Of a DNA stretch of 40,071 nucleotides, positions 1 through 8,803 are shown in pieces (the first letter of the stretch is position 1; the number at the start of each line of letters is the position of its first letter). The notes beneath the pieces were generated by a model, which was not told the DNA's origin, did no database searches, and worked only from the letters and a program-made list of their open reading frames with translations. Location of the stretch: the NCBI GenBank assembly GCA_023387695.1, contig JAEWHT010000407.1, forward strand, positions 1-40,071. Direction: 5' to 3'. The DNA comes from Pseudomonadota bacterium. Lineage in GTDB: Bacteria; Pseudomonadota; Alphaproteobacteria; Rhizobiales; Xanthobacteraceae. Both the position numbers and the translations under genes were made by a program.

Positions 1-1974
1 CGCCAGATCCGTCGCGGCCCCGGCGGCGCTGCGCGCCCTGTGGTTGCCCCCAAGCCCACCCACAAGCCTGGCCCGCAGAAGGAACGCGGTCGCCTGACGG
101 TCGTCACCGCGCTCAACGCTGATGAAGTGCGCGAGCGCTCGATCGCCTCGTTCCGCCGCCGCACCCAGCGCCTGAAGGGCCACGCCTCGAACGAGCCGAA
201 GGAAAAGCTCATTCGCGAGGTGATCATTCCTGAAGCGATCACGATCCAGGAACTCGCCAACCGCATGGCCGAGCGCGCGGTGGAAATCATCCGCATGCTG
301 ATGAAGCAGGGCGCGATTCACAAGATCACCGACGTGATCGACGCCGACACTGCGCAGCTGATCGCCGAAGAACTTGGCCACACCGTCAAGCGCGTCGCCG
401 CGTCGGACGTTGAAGAAGGCCTGTTCGACGCCATCGACGATTCCAGCGACACCGAGACCCGTTCGCCTGTCGTGACCGTGATGGGCCACGTCGACCACGG
501 CAAGACCTCGCTGCTCGACGCGCTGCGTCATGCCAACGTGGTCTCCGGCGAAGCCGGCGGTATCACCCAGCATATCGGCGCCTATCAGGTGACCTCGCCT
601 GAAACGGGCAAGAAGATCACCTTCATCGACACGCCCGGCCACGCCGCGTTCACCGCGATGCGCGCGCGCGGCGCCAAGGTCACCGACATCGTCGTGCTGG
701 TGGTTGCGGCCGATGACGGCGTCATGCCGCAGACGGTCGAAGCCATCAATCACGCCAAGGCGGCAGGCGTGCCGATCATTGTTGCCATCAACAAGATCGA
801 CAAGCCCGATGCCAAGCCCGAGCGTGTCCGCACCGAGCTGCTCCAGCACGAGGTGCAGGTGGAATCGTTTGGCGGCGACGTCGTCGACGTCGAAGTCTCC
901 GCCAAGAACAAGACCAATCTCGACAAGCTGCTCGAGATGATCGCGCTCCAGGCCGACATCCTCGAGCTGAAGACCAATTCGGAGCGTCCGGCCGAAGGTA
1001 CCGTGATCGAAGCCAAGCTCGATCGCGGTCGTGGTCCGGTCGCAACCGTGCTGGTCCAGCGCGGCACGCTGCGTGTCGGTGACATCATCGTCGCCGGCGC
1101 CGAAATGGGCCGTGTCCGCGCGCTGATCTCGGATCAGGGCGATACGGTGCAGGAAGCCGGTCCCTCGGTGCCGGTCGAAGTGCTCGGCTTCAACGGTCCG
1201 CCGGAAGCCGGCGATCGTCTCGCTGTGGTCGAGAACGAAGCCCGCGCCCGCCAGGTCACCAGCTACCGTGCGCACCAGAAGCGCGAGAACGCGGCGGCCT
1301 CGATCTCCGGCATGCGCGGCTCGCTCGAGCAGATGATGTCGCAGTTGAAGACGGCGGGCCGCAAGGAATTCCCGCTGATCGTCAAGGCCGACGTGCAGGG
1401 CTCGCTGGAAGCGATCCTCGGTTCGCTCGAGAAACTCGGCACCGACGAAGTCGCAGCCCGCATTCTGCATGCAGGCGTCGGCGGCATCTCGGAATCCGAC
1501 GTGACTCTTGCGGAAGGCTTCAACGCCGCGATCATCGGCTTCTCGGTTCGCGCCAACAAGGAGGCCGCTGCGGCCGCCAAGCGCAACGGCATCGAGATCC
1601 GTTACTACAACATCATCTACGACCTCGTGGACGACGTGAAGAAGGCGATGAGCGGTCTGCTCGCGCCGACCTTGCGCGAAACCATGCTGGGCAACGCCGA
1701 GATCCTGGAGATCTTCAACATCTCCAAGGTCGGCAAGGTTGCCGGCTGCCGCGTCACCGACGGCACCGTGGAACGCGGCGCCAATGTGCGCCTGATCCGC
1801 GACAACGTCGTCGTGCACGAAGGCAAGCTGTCGACGCTGAAGCGCTTCAAGGACGAAGTGAAGGAAGTCCAGTCCGGTCAGGAATGCGGCATGGCCTTCG
1901 AGAACTACCACGACATGCGCGCAGGCGATGTCATCGAGTGTTATCGCGTAGAGACGATCCAGCGCTCCCTGTAA
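1..1974 (+). CDS. infB: Translation initiation factor IF-2 (5' end outside window)
   Basis: IF-2 is the GTPase that brings initiator fMet-tRNA to the 30S subunit and promotes 50S joining. The frame is open from base 1, so the gene starts upstream; 657 codons are visible, beginning in the basic Gly/Pro/Arg-rich N-terminal region. An IF2_N helical segment (IQELANRMAERAVEII) lies near bases 245-290. The G domain follows with G1 GHVDHGKTS (from base 484), G2 GGITQHIG (about 556), G3 DTPGH (628-642), G4 NKID (790) and G5 SAK (898). The C-terminal part shows the usual IF-2 domains II-IV and ends in VETIQRSL. It heads the infB-rbfA-truB-rpsO-pnp order usual in proteobacteria. Family assignment is certain; only the true start cannot be seen. 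Confidence 0.98.
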   Translation, partial: RQIRRGPGGAARPVVAPKPTHKPGPQKERGRLTVVTALNADEVRERSIASFRRRTQRLKGHASNEPKEKLIREVIIPEAITIQELANRMAERAVEIIRMLMKQGAIHKITDVIDADTAQLIAEELGHTVKRVAASDVEEGLFDAIDDSSDTETRSPVVTVMGHVDHGKTSLLDALRHANVVSGEAGGITQHIGAYQVTSPETGKKITFIDTPGHAAFTAMRARGAKVTDIVVLVVAADDGVMPQTVEAINHAKAAGVPIIVAINKIDKPDAKPERVRTELLQHEVQVESFGGDVVDVEVSAKNKTNLDKLLEMIALQADILELKTNSERPAEGTVIEAKLDRGRGPVATVLVQRGTLRVGDIIVAGAEMGRVRALISDQGDTVQEAGPSVPVEVLGFNGPPEAGDRLAVVENEARARQVTSYRAHQKRENAAASISGMRGSLEQMMSQLKTAGRKEFPLIVKADVQGSLEAILGSLEKLGTDEVAARILHAGVGGISESDVTLAEGFNAAIIGFSVRANKEAAAAAKRNGIEIRYYNIIYDLVDDVKKAMSGLLAPTLRETMLGNAEILEIFNISKVGKVAGCRVTDGTVERGANVRLIRDNVVVHEGKLSTLKRFKDEVKEVQSGQECGMAFENYHDMRAGDVIECYRVETIQRSL

Positions 1975-2027
1975 GTCCAAATCTTACCGAAGCGACTGGA
2001 TCTTTTTGAGCTGAAATTGCGGAGTGC

Positions 2028-2052
2028 GATGGCCGGATTTGTTCCGGCCATC
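2028..2052. repeat. Short palindromic repeat between infB and rbfA
   Basis: A perfect 10-bp inverted repeat, GATGGCCGGA / TCCGGCCATC, encloses a 5-nt loop. The same core (ATGGCCGG...CCGGCCAT) recurs at 15773-15795, so it belongs to a dispersed palindromic repeat family rather than being a unique terminator; no T-run follows. A second imperfect hairpin based on TCGTGTCCCG / CGGGCACGA lies at about 2088-2111 and resembles the ends of the large repeat at 37568-37702. Together they fill most of the 155-nt infB-rbfA gap. Confidence 0.7.
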
Positions 2053-2129
2053 CACGCCTCATTCGTTTCAACAGGACAAATGACAATGCTCGTGTCCCGG
2101 ACGCGGGCACGACGAGGTGATTTTCGACG

Positions 2130-2561
2130 ATGCCCCGCCATCATCAGAAAAAGAGTTCCGCGCCCGGCGGCTCGCAGCGTCAGCTGCGCGTCGGCGAGCA
2201 GGTCCGCCACGCGATAGCCGAGATTCTGGCGCAAGGCAGTGTGCATGATGCCGACCTCGAAGGTCACATCATCACCGTGCCGGAGGTGCGGATGTCGCCC
2301 GACCTGAAACTCGCGACAATCTACGTGATGCCGCTTGGTGGCCGCGACACCGAGCTCGTCATCACTGCGCTTGATCGCAACAAGAAATTCCTGCGTGGCG
2401 AAGTCGCGCGGCGCGTTAACCTGAAATTTGCACCTGACCTTCGCTTCCGCGTCGACGAACGATTCGACGAAGCGGAACGGATCGAGAAGCTTTTGCGAAC
2501 ACCTACGGTGCAGAAGGATTTGGAACAAGATCCAGACTCGGATCGGGAAGAAGAGCGATGA
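2130..2561 (+). CDS. rbfA: 30S ribosome-binding factor A
   Basis: RbfA is a small KH-like protein that binds the 30S subunit and helps late 16S rRNA maturation and cold adaptation. The 143-residue product begins with a basic tail (MPRHHQKKSSAPGGSQRQLR), then carries the family core VGEQVRHAIAEILAQG, a segment with VPEVRMSPDLKLATIYVMPL, and FAPDLRFRVDERFDEAERIE near the C-terminus. A GAGGTG ribosome-binding site at 2114-2119 supports the ATG. It follows infB and its TGA overlaps the truB start by 4 nt (ATGA), so translational coupling is likely. Confidence 0.95.
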   Translation: MPRHHQKKSSAPGGSQRQLRVGEQVRHAIAEILAQGSVHDADLEGHIITVPEVRMSPDLKLATIYVMPLGGRDTELVITALDRNKKFLRGEVARRVNLKFAPDLRFRVDERFDEAERIEKLLRTPTVQKDLEQDPDSDREEER

Positions 2562-3679
2562 TGATGGACCCGGCTCACGGCACGATCGGCAGCGAAGACG
2601 CCGATACGCGCGACCTGCAGCAAAATAATTTTGCAGATGTCGGCGGCAATGCTCAGCCGCACCAGGAAGCGCGCCGCGTCAACAACGATCCGCGCGCCAA
2701 CAACAAGCAGAAGGGCAACCAGGTGCGCCGCGACCGCCGCGACGTGCACGGTTGGGTCGTGCTCGACAAGCCGATCGGGATGACGTCGACGCAAGCCGTG
2801 GCCGTGCTCAAGCGCCTGTTCAACGCCAAGCGCGCCGGCCACGCCGGCACGCTCGATCCGCTCGCCTCCGGTGGCCTGCCCATTGCGCTGGGCGAAGCCA
2901 CCAAGACGGTTCCCTTCGTCATGGACGGCCGCAAGCGCTACCGCTTCACCGTGTGCTGGGGCGAGGAGCGCGACACCGACGATACCGAGGGCCAGGTCAC
3001 CGCGACCTCGGACCAGCGCCCGACCCGGGAGGCCATCCTGGCCCTGCTGCCGCGCTTCACCGGCGTGATCGAACAGATTCCGCCGCGCTATTCGGCGATC
3101 AAGGTCCAGGGCGAGCGGGCCTATGACCTGGCCCGCGACGGCGAGGTCGTGGAACTGGCCGCAAGGCCGATCGAAATTCACCATTTAACCCTTGTGGATC
3201 AACCAGATAACGACCGGGCCGTGTTCGAAGCCGAGTGCGGCAAGGGCACCTATGTCCGGGCGCTCGCCCGCGATATGGGCCGGATTCTCGGTACTTTTGG
3301 CCATATTTGCGCTCTGCGCCGGACCCTGGTCGGCCCGTTCAGCGAAAACGACATGATTCCGCTGGATCAACTGGAGGCTTTGTGCGATAGAGCCGCGTCC
3401 GGTGAGGGAAGCCTCGCCGACGCGCTGATGCCCGTTGAGACCGCGCTGGACGACATCCCGGCACTGGCCGTCACTCGGGCTGATGCGGCAAGGCTCCATC
3501 GGGGCCAAGCCGTTTTGTTGCGCGGACGGGATGCGCCCACAAGTAGCGGCACAGTCTATGTCACGGTGGCAGGCCGTCTTTTGGCGCTTGCTGAAGTTGG
3601 CAATGGCGAAATCATCCCCAAGCGTGTGTTCAACCTGACCGGCTTGACTGCCTCAACCGGTCGCAACGAGAGAAATTGA
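2558..3679 (+). CDS. truB: tRNA pseudouridine(55) synthase TruB
   Basis: TruB converts U55 of the tRNA T-loop to pseudouridine. The core begins near residue 62 with VHGWVVLDKPIGMTSTQAV, and the catalytic motif GTLDPLASG places the active-site Asp at residue 100. The first ~60 residues (Asp/Asn/Gln/Arg-rich, with several NN and RR pairs) are an extension absent from shorter homologues and probably disordered. Three consecutive ATG codons (2558, 2561, 2564) make the exact start uncertain; the first gives an ATGA overlap with rbfA and has a purine-rich site (GGGAAGAAG) just upstream. The stop lies 2 nt before rpsO. The product is 373 aa. Confidence 0.95.
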   Translation: MMMDPAHGTIGSEDADTRDLQQNNFADVGGNAQPHQEARRVNNDPRANNKQKGNQVRRDRRDVHGWVVLDKPIGMTSTQAVAVLKRLFNAKRAGHAGTLDPLASGGLPIALGEATKTVPFVMDGRKRYRFTVCWGEERDTDDTEGQVTATSDQRPTREAILALLPRFTGVIEQIPPRYSAIKVQGERAYDLARDGEVVELAARPIEIHHLTLVDQPDNDRAVFEAECGKGTYVRALARDMGRILGTFGHICALRRTLVGPFSENDMIPLDQLEALCDRAASGEGSLADALMPVETALDDIPALAVTRADAARLHRGQAVLLRGRDAPTSSGTVYVTVAGRLLALAEVGNGEIIPKRVFNLTGLTASTGRNERN

Positions 3680-3681
3680 CG

Positions 3682-3951
3682 ATGTCGATTGCCGCAGAAC
3701 GCAAAGCGGAAGTCATCAAGACGAATGCCACCAAGGCCGGTGATACCGGTTCGCCAGAGGTTCAGGTTGCGATCCTGTCGGAACGCATCAACAACCTGAC
3801 CAACCACTTCAAGACCCACGTGAAGGACAACCATTCGCGTCGTGGCCTCCTGAAGCTGGTCTCGACCCGCCGTTCGCTCCTCGACTATCTGAAGAAGAGG
3901 GACGAGGCGCGTTACAAGGCGCTGCTCGAGAAGCACAACATTCGTCGCTAA
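3682..3951 (+). CDS. rpsO: 30S ribosomal protein S15
   Basis: S15 is a primary binder of the 16S rRNA central domain. The start is taken at the ATG at 3682 (MSIAAERKAEVIK), giving 89 aa, exactly the usual family length; an in-frame TTG two codons earlier overlaps the truB stop and is not needed. Conserved S15 features include GDTGSPEVQVAILSERI, the HxxxHxxDxxSRRGL region (HFKTHVKDNHSRRGLLKLV) and RRSLLDYLKK. A GAGAGAAA site precedes the ATG. It follows truB with a 2-nt gap and is followed by a strong intrinsic terminator. Confidence 0.98.
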   Translation: MSIAAERKAEVIKTNATKAGDTGSPEVQVAILSERINNLTNHFKTHVKDNHSRRGLLKLVSTRRSLLDYLKKRDEARYKALLEKHNIRR

Positions 3952-3960
3952 GAGCTCTTG

Positions 3961-3984
3961 CGCGCGCCACCGGCGCGCGTTTTT
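3961..3984 (+). terminator. Intrinsic terminator after rpsO
   Basis: A perfect GC-only 8-bp stem (CGCGCGCC / GGCGCGCG) with a 3-nt loop is followed directly by five T residues. It starts 9 nt after the rpsO stop codon. It should end or attenuate transcription of the infB-rbfA-truB-rpsO unit before pnp. Confidence 0.9.
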
Positions 3985-4206
3985 GCGCGTGAGTTCGAGT
4001 CAAAGCGTTTGTTTTAAGGTTTTTGATCGAGGCTCACGCGTGCGTCCGGTGCGAGCGAATGATGCCACGCATCCGGGGCATGATCAGCGAAGACCGCGGT
4101 TCGGTGTTCGCGTTCGTGCCGACTGACAGTCCAGCAGCAATCCGGCGGCTGGGCGCAACGGGCAAGGTGCCCGTATGACCCGAAAGGATGGACGCCATCC
4201 GACATC

Positions 4207-4281
4207 CAAAAACCATGGCAGGATCGCAGGACGCTGATCGCCCGCTTCGATCAGCGTCCCGCAATCTTGACATGGTTTTTG
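4207..4281 (+). promoter_or_regulatory. Long hairpin in the pnp leader
   Basis: Bases 4207-4239 pair with 4249-4281 in a single register: 33 positions with only three mismatches and one G-U, closed by a 9-nt loop. The innermost 11 bp (GGACGCTGATC / GATCAGCGTCC) and the outermost 11 bp (CAAAAACCATG / CATGGTTTTTG) are perfect. The structure ends 48 nt before the pnp ATG. In enterobacteria a long stem in the pnp leader is cut by RNase III and then removed by PNPase, giving autoregulation; the same role is inferred here from position and length. The 3' arm is T-rich, so attenuation is an alternative. A smaller hairpin (GGATGG / CCATCC, 4186-4200) lies just upstream. In the rest of the 378-nt rpsO-pnp gap I see no gene and no convincing promoter. 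Confidence 0.75.
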
Positions 4282-4329
4282 TTTTTCGAGCCGTCCCTTC
4301 TTTCGAGAAAACCATGAAAGAAGACCTCT

Positions 4330-6492
4330 ATGTTCAATAAGCATTCAGTCGAGATCGACTGGGGCGGACGCCCCCTCAAGCTCGAAACCGGCAAGATCGC
4401 ACGCCAGGCCGACGGCGCCGTCATCGCCACCTATGGCGAGACCGTGGTGCTCGCCACCGTCGTTGCGGCGAAGTCGCCGCGTGAAGGCGTCGATTTCCTG
4501 CCGCTGACCGTCGACTATCAGGAAAAGACCTACGCAGCCGGCCGCATTCCCGGCGGCTATTTCAAGCGCGAGGGACGTCCGACCGAGAAGGAGACGCTGG
4601 TCTCCCGCCTGATCGACCGTCCGATCCGTCCGCTGTTCGTCGACGGCTGGCGCAACGAGACCCAGGTGATCGCCACCGTGCTGTCGCACGACATGGAGAA
4701 CGATCCCGATATCGTCGCGCTGGTGGCCTCCTCGGCCGCGCTGACCCTGTCCGGCGCGCCCTTCAAGGGCCCGATCGGCGCTGCTCGCGTCGGTTTCGCC
4801 AATGACGAGTTCATCCTCAACCCGACGCTCGACGAGATGGTCGACACCCAGCTCGACCTGGTCGTCGCCGGCACCGCCGACGCCGTGCTGATGGTGGAAT
4901 CGGAAGCCAAGGAGCTGAACGAAGAGATCATGCTCGGCGCGGTGATGTTCGGTCACCGTCACTTCCAGCCCGTCATCAAGGCGATCATCGAGCTCGCCGA
5001 GAAGGCCGCCAAGGAGCCGCGCGAAGTCACCGTCATCGACAATGCCGCGCTCGAAAAGGAAATGCTCGGCCTCGTCGAGCAGGACCTGCGCTCCGCCTAC
5101 GCCATTCCGGTCAAGCAGGATCGCTACGCCGCGGTCGGCAAGGTCAAGGAAAAGGTGATCGCCCACTACTTCCCCGAAGGGCAGGAACCAAAATACGACA
5201 AGCTGCGCATCAGCGCCGTGTTCAAGGAGCTCGAAGCGAAGATCGTTCGCTGGAACATCCTCGACACCGGCAAGCGCATCGACGGCCGTGACTCCAAGAC
5301 CGTGCGCAACATCATCGCCGAAGTCGGCGTGCTGCCGCGCGCCCACGGTTCGGCGCTGTTCACCCGCGGTGAGACGCAGGGCCTGGTCGTCACCACGCTC
5401 GGCACCGGCGAAGACGAGCAGTACATCGACGCGCTGTCGGGAACGTACAAAGAGACGTTCCTGCTGCACTACAACTTCCCTCCCTACTCGGTCGGTGAGA
5501 CCGGTCGCCTCGGCGGCACCAAGCGCCGCGAGATCGGCCACGGCAAGCTCGCCTGGCGCGCGATCCACCCGGTGCTGCCGCCGCATCACGAGTTCCCGTA
5601 CACGATCCGCGTGGTCTCGGAGATCACCGAATCCAACGGCTCCTCGTCGATGGCTTCGGTCTGCGGCGCCTCGCTCGCGCTGATGGACGCCGGCGTGCCG
5701 TTGAAGCGGCCGACCGCGGGCATCGCGATGGGCCTGATCCTCGAAGACAAGCGCTTCGCGGTTCTCTCGGACATCCTCGGTGACGAAGACCATCTCGGCG
5801 ACATGGACTTCAAGGTCGCCGGTACGGAAGCGGGCATCACCTCGCTCCAGATGGACATCAAGATCGAGGGCATCACCGAGGAGATCATGAAGGTCGCCCT
5901 CGGCCAGGCGAAGGAAGGCCGCATCCACATCCTCGGCGAAATGGCGAAGGCGCTCACCAACGCCCGCGCCGAGCTCGGCGAATATGCGCCGCGCATCGAG
6001 ACCTTCAAGATCGCCACCGACAAGATCCGCGAAGTGATCGGCACCGGCGGCAAGGTGATCCGCGAGATCGTCGAGAAGACCGGCGCCAAGGTCAACATCG
6101 AGGACGACGGCACCGTGAAGGTCGCCTCTTCCGACGGCGAAGCGATGAAGGCCGCGATCAAGTGGATCAAGTCGATCGCGTCCGATCCGGAAGTCGGCCA
6201 GATCTATGACGGCACCGTCGTCAAGGTGATGGAGTTCGGCGCCTTCGTGAACTTCTTCGGTTCGAAGGACGGCCTCGTTCACATCAGCCAGCTCGCCTCG
6301 GCGCGCGTGCAGAAGACCTCCGACGTCGTCAAGGAAGGCGACAAGGTCAAGGTCAAGCTGCTCGGCTTCGACGATCGCGGCAAGACCCGCCTGTCAATGA
6401 AGGTCGTCGACCAGACCACCGGCGAAGACCTCGAAGGCAAGGACAAGGGCGGCGAAGGCGAAAAGGCCCCGCGCGAAGCGGCCGGCGAGTAA
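4330..6492 (+). CDS. pnp: Polyribonucleotide nucleotidyltransferase (PNPase)
   Basis: PNPase degrades RNA 3' to 5' by phosphorolysis, can add tails, and is a degradosome component. The 720-aa protein has the full family layout: a first RNase PH domain (about 10-145, with GRPLKLETGKIARQADGAV), a helical linker, a second RNase PH domain (from about 320, with GRDSKTVRNIIAEVG), the acidic catalytic segment LGDEDHLGDMDFKVAGT, a KH domain (about 556-615, with IGTGGKVIREI) and an S1 domain (about 621-690, with DGTVVKVMEFGAFVNF). It ends in a charged Gly/Glu/Lys-rich tail. It is preceded by a strongly structured leader, which suggests autoregulation, and followed by a terminator at 6522-6546. Confidence 0.98.
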   Translation: MFNKHSVEIDWGGRPLKLETGKIARQADGAVIATYGETVVLATVVAAKSPREGVDFLPLTVDYQEKTYAAGRIPGGYFKREGRPTEKETLVSRLIDRPIRPLFVDGWRNETQVIATVLSHDMENDPDIVALVASSAALTLSGAPFKGPIGAARVGFANDEFILNPTLDEMVDTQLDLVVAGTADAVLMVESEAKELNEEIMLGAVMFGHRHFQPVIKAIIELAEKAAKEPREVTVIDNAALEKEMLGLVEQDLRSAYAIPVKQDRYAAVGKVKEKVIAHYFPEGQEPKYDKLRISAVFKELEAKIVRWNILDTGKRIDGRDSKTVRNIIAEVGVLPRAHGSALFTRGETQGLVVTTLGTGEDEQYIDALSGTYKETFLLHYNFPPYSVGETGRLGGTKRREIGHGKLAWRAIHPVLPPHHEFPYTIRVVSEITESNGSSSMASVCGASLALMDAGVPLKRPTAGIAMGLILEDKRFAVLSDILGDEDHLGDMDFKVAGTEAGITSLQMDIKIEGITEEIMKVALGQAKEGRIHILGEMAKALTNARAELGEYAPRIETFKIATDKIREVIGTGGKVIREIVEKTGAKVNIEDDGTVKVASSDGEAMKAAIKWIKSIASDPEVGQIYDGTVVKVMEFGAFVNFFGSKDGLVHISQLASARVQKTSDVVKEGDKVKVKLLGFDDRGKTRLSMKVVDQTTGEDLEGKDKGGEGEKAPREAAGE

Positions 6493-6521
6493 TCGATTAA
6501 AGCCACATCCAAAAACACGAA

Positions 6522-6546
6522 GGGCGGCCTCGCGGCCGCCCTTTTT
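6522..6546 (+). terminator. Intrinsic terminator after pnp
   Basis: A perfect 8-bp stem GGGCGGCC / GGCCGCCC with a TCGC tetraloop is followed by TTTTT. An A-rich stretch on the left (AAAAACACGAA) gives a T-rich tract on the other strand, so it may also stop transcripts arriving from katG, which converges on it. Confidence 0.92.
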
Positions 6547-6575
6547 GTTTGTCGTTTGCTCTAAGCGATCTGCGC

Positions 6576-6601
6576 CCCCTGTCCCGCTTGCGGGAGAGGG
6601 G
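6576..6601. repeat. Short palindromic repeat between pnp and katG
   Basis: Bases 6576-6587 pair with 6590-6601 (CCCCTGTCCCGC / GCGGGAGAGGGG) with one mismatch and a 2-nt loop. No T-run follows on either strand, so it looks like a dispersed palindromic repeat placed between two convergent genes rather than a classical terminator. A related fragment (CCCCTCTCCCGC) occurs at about 16520. Confidence 0.6.
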
Positions 6602-6611
6602 AAACAACAAC

Positions 6612-8762
6612 TCAGGCCGCGAGGTCGAACCTGTCGAGGTTCATCACCTTGGTCCAGGCCTTCGCAAAGTCCTGCACGAACTGCTGCTTGGCATCCGACG
6701 AGGCATAGACCTCAGCGAAGGCGCGGAGCTGCGAGTGCGAGCCGAAGATCAGATCGGCGCGCGTGCCGGTCCACTTCACCGCATTGGTCTTGCGGTCGCG
6801 GCCCTCATAGGAGCCGTCGGCCGCCGGAGTCCACGCCGTGCTCATGTCGAGCAGGTTGATGAAGTAGTCGTTGGACAGCGTGCCCGCCTTGGACGTGAGG
6901 ACGCCGGCCTTCGAGCCGTTCGCATTGGCACCGAGTACGCGCAGGCCACCGACCAGCACGGTCAGCTCAGGCCCCGAGAGCTTGAGAAGCTGCGCGCGAT
7001 CGACGAGCGCTTCTTCCTGCTTCAGGAACTGATGCTTCTTGCTGACGTAGTTGCGGAAGCCATCGGCCCGCGGCTCGAGCGGCGCGAAAGAGGCGGCGTC
7101 CGTCTGCTCCTGCGACGCGTCCATGCGCCCCGGCGTGAAGCCGACCTTGACGTCGACGCCGGCGTCCTTGGCGGCCTTCTCAACCGCGGCAGAACCGCCA
7201 AGCACGATCAGGTCAGCGAGCGAGACCTTCTTCGCGAAGTCCTTCTGGATCGCTTCGAGCTTGCCGAGCACCTTGGAGAGCTGGGCCGGCTGGTTCACTT
7301 CCCAGTCCTTCTGCGGGGCAAGACGGATGCGCGCACCATTGGCGCCGCCGCGCTTGTCCGAGCCGCGGAACGTCGAGGCCGATGCCCAGGCGGTCGAGAC
7401 CAGCTCGGACACCGAGAGGCCCGAAGCCAGGATCTTGGTCTTCAGCGCCGCGATGTCCTGGTCGCTGACCAGCTCGTGGTTCACGGCCGGAATCGGATCC
7501 TGCCAGATCAGCGTCTCCTTCGGCACCAGCGGGCCGAGGTAGCGCACGATCGGACCCATGTCGCGGTGGGTGAGCTTGAACCAGGCGCGGGCAAACGCGT
7601 CCGCAAACTGGTCGGGGTGCTCGAGGAAGCGGCGCGAGATCTTCTCATAGGCGGGATCGAAGCGCAGCGAGAGGTCGGTCGTCAGCATCGTTGGACGATG
7701 CTTCTTCGACTTGTCGAACGGATCCGGGATGATCGCGTCGGCACCCTTGGCGGTCCACTGGTTCGCACCACCCGGGCTCTTCGTCAGCTCCCATTCGTAC
7801 TTGAACAGGTTCTCGAAGAAGTTGTTGCTCCACTTCGTCGGCGTCGTGGTCCAGGTCACTTCGAGACCGCTGGTGATGGAATCACCCGAGTGACCCGAGG
7901 CGTGCTTGCTCTTCCAGCCGAGGCCCTGATCTTCCAGCGCGCCCGCTTCCGGCTCCGGACCGACCAGCGACGGATCGCCCGCGCCATGCGTCTTGCCGAA
8001 GGTGTGGCCGCCGGCGATCAGCGCAACGGTCTCTTCGTCGTTCATCGCCATGCGGAAGAAGGTCTCGCGGATGTCCTTCGCCGCGGCAATCGGATCCGGC
8101 TTGCCGTTTGGGCCTTCCGGATTGACGTAAATGAGGCCCATCTGCACGGCGCCGAGCGGCTCGGCGAGCTGACGTTCACCACTGTAGCGTTCATCGCCGA
8201 GCCAGGTGCCTTCCGGACCCCAATAGAGCTCTTCCGGCTCCCAGACGTCGGCGCGGCCACCGGCGAAACCGAAGGTCTTGAAGCCCATCGATTCCAGCGC
8301 AACGTTGCCGGCCAGCACCATCAGATCGGCCCAGGAAATCTTGCGGCCGTATTTCTGCTTGATCGGCCAGAGCAGACGGCGCGCCTTGTCGAGGTTGGCG
8401 TTATCGGGCCAGCTGTTGAGCGGAGCGAAACGCTGCTGACCAGCACCGGCGCCGCCGCGGCCATCGGTGATGCGATAGGTGCCGGCGCTGTGCCAGGCCA
8501 TGCGGATCATGAGGCCACCGTAGTGACCGAAGTCAGCGGGCCACCATTCCTGCGAATCCGTCATCAGGGCGGTCAGGTCCTTGATGACCGCGTTCAGGTC
8601 GAGCGTCTTGAATTCCTTGGCATAGTCGAACGCCTCGCCCATCGGGTCGGACAGGCCGGAATTCTTGTGCAGCATGTCGATGCTGAGATTGGTGGGCCAC
8701 CAGTCGCGGTTCGCTGGCACACGTTGGCCGCCCGAAAACGGGCACTTCGAAGAATCGTCCAT
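6612..8762 (-). CDS. katG: Catalase-peroxidase KatG
   Basis: KatG is a haem enzyme that breaks down hydrogen peroxide by catalase and peroxidase activities. From the ATG at 8762 (MDDSSKCPFSGG) it has 716 aa, the usual family length; an ORF extension to 8813 exists, but AGGAGG directly upstream of 8762 fixes this start. The distal site RMAWHSAGTYR has Arg87, Trp90 and His91. YVNPEGPNGKPDP carries the Tyr, and FFRMAMNDEE the Met, expected for the Met-Tyr-Trp adduct. The proximal haem His lies in ALIAGGHTFGKTHG. A second, C-terminal peroxidase-like half follows, as in the family. It is divergent from oxyR across 113 bp, implying OxyR activation, and an Irr-box-like site lies about 42 bp upstream of the start codon. 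Confidence 0.97.
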   Translation of the reverse strand: MDDSSKCPFSGGQRVPANRDWWPTNLSIDMLHKNSGLSDPMGEAFDYAKEFKTLDLNAVIKDLTALMTDSQEWWPADFGHYGGLMIRMAWHSAGTYRITDGRGGAGAGQQRFAPLNSWPDNANLDKARRLLWPIKQKYGRKISWADLMVLAGNVALESMGFKTFGFAGGRADVWEPEELYWGPEGTWLGDERYSGERQLAEPLGAVQMGLIYVNPEGPNGKPDPIAAAKDIRETFFRMAMNDEETVALIAGGHTFGKTHGAGDPSLVGPEPEAGALEDQGLGWKSKHASGHSGDSITSGLEVTWTTTPTKWSNNFFENLFKYEWELTKSPGGANQWTAKGADAIIPDPFDKSKKHRPTMLTTDLSLRFDPAYEKISRRFLEHPDQFADAFARAWFKLTHRDMGPIVRYLGPLVPKETLIWQDPIPAVNHELVSDQDIAALKTKILASGLSVSELVSTAWASASTFRGSDKRGGANGARIRLAPQKDWEVNQPAQLSKVLGKLEAIQKDFAKKVSLADLIVLGGSAAVEKAAKDAGVDVKVGFTPGRMDASQEQTDAASFAPLEPRADGFRNYVSKKHQFLKQEEALVDRAQLLKLSGPELTVLVGGLRVLGANANGSKAGVLTSKAGTLSNDYFINLLDMSTAWTPAADGSYEGRDRKTNAVKWTGTRADLIFGSHSQLRAFAEVYASSDAKQQFVQDFAKAWTKVMNLDRFDLAA

Positions 8763-8803
8763 GAATACCTCCTCTGGTGGCGTCCGACGGCGCCATTGAC
8801 CAG

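Noticed and set aside
2017..2217. 66-codon plus-strand frame between infB and rbfA
   Set aside because: It covers a palindromic repeat and overlaps rbfA in another frame; no supporting ribosome-binding site.
4014..4344. Small minus-strand frames in the rpsO-pnp gap
   Set aside because: No ribosome-binding site or recognisable product; the stretch is better explained as a structured leader.
4345..6282. 645-codon open frame on the minus strand opposite pnp
   Set aside because: Low-information Asp/His/Leu/Gly-rich translation and complete overlap with the well-conserved pnp gene.
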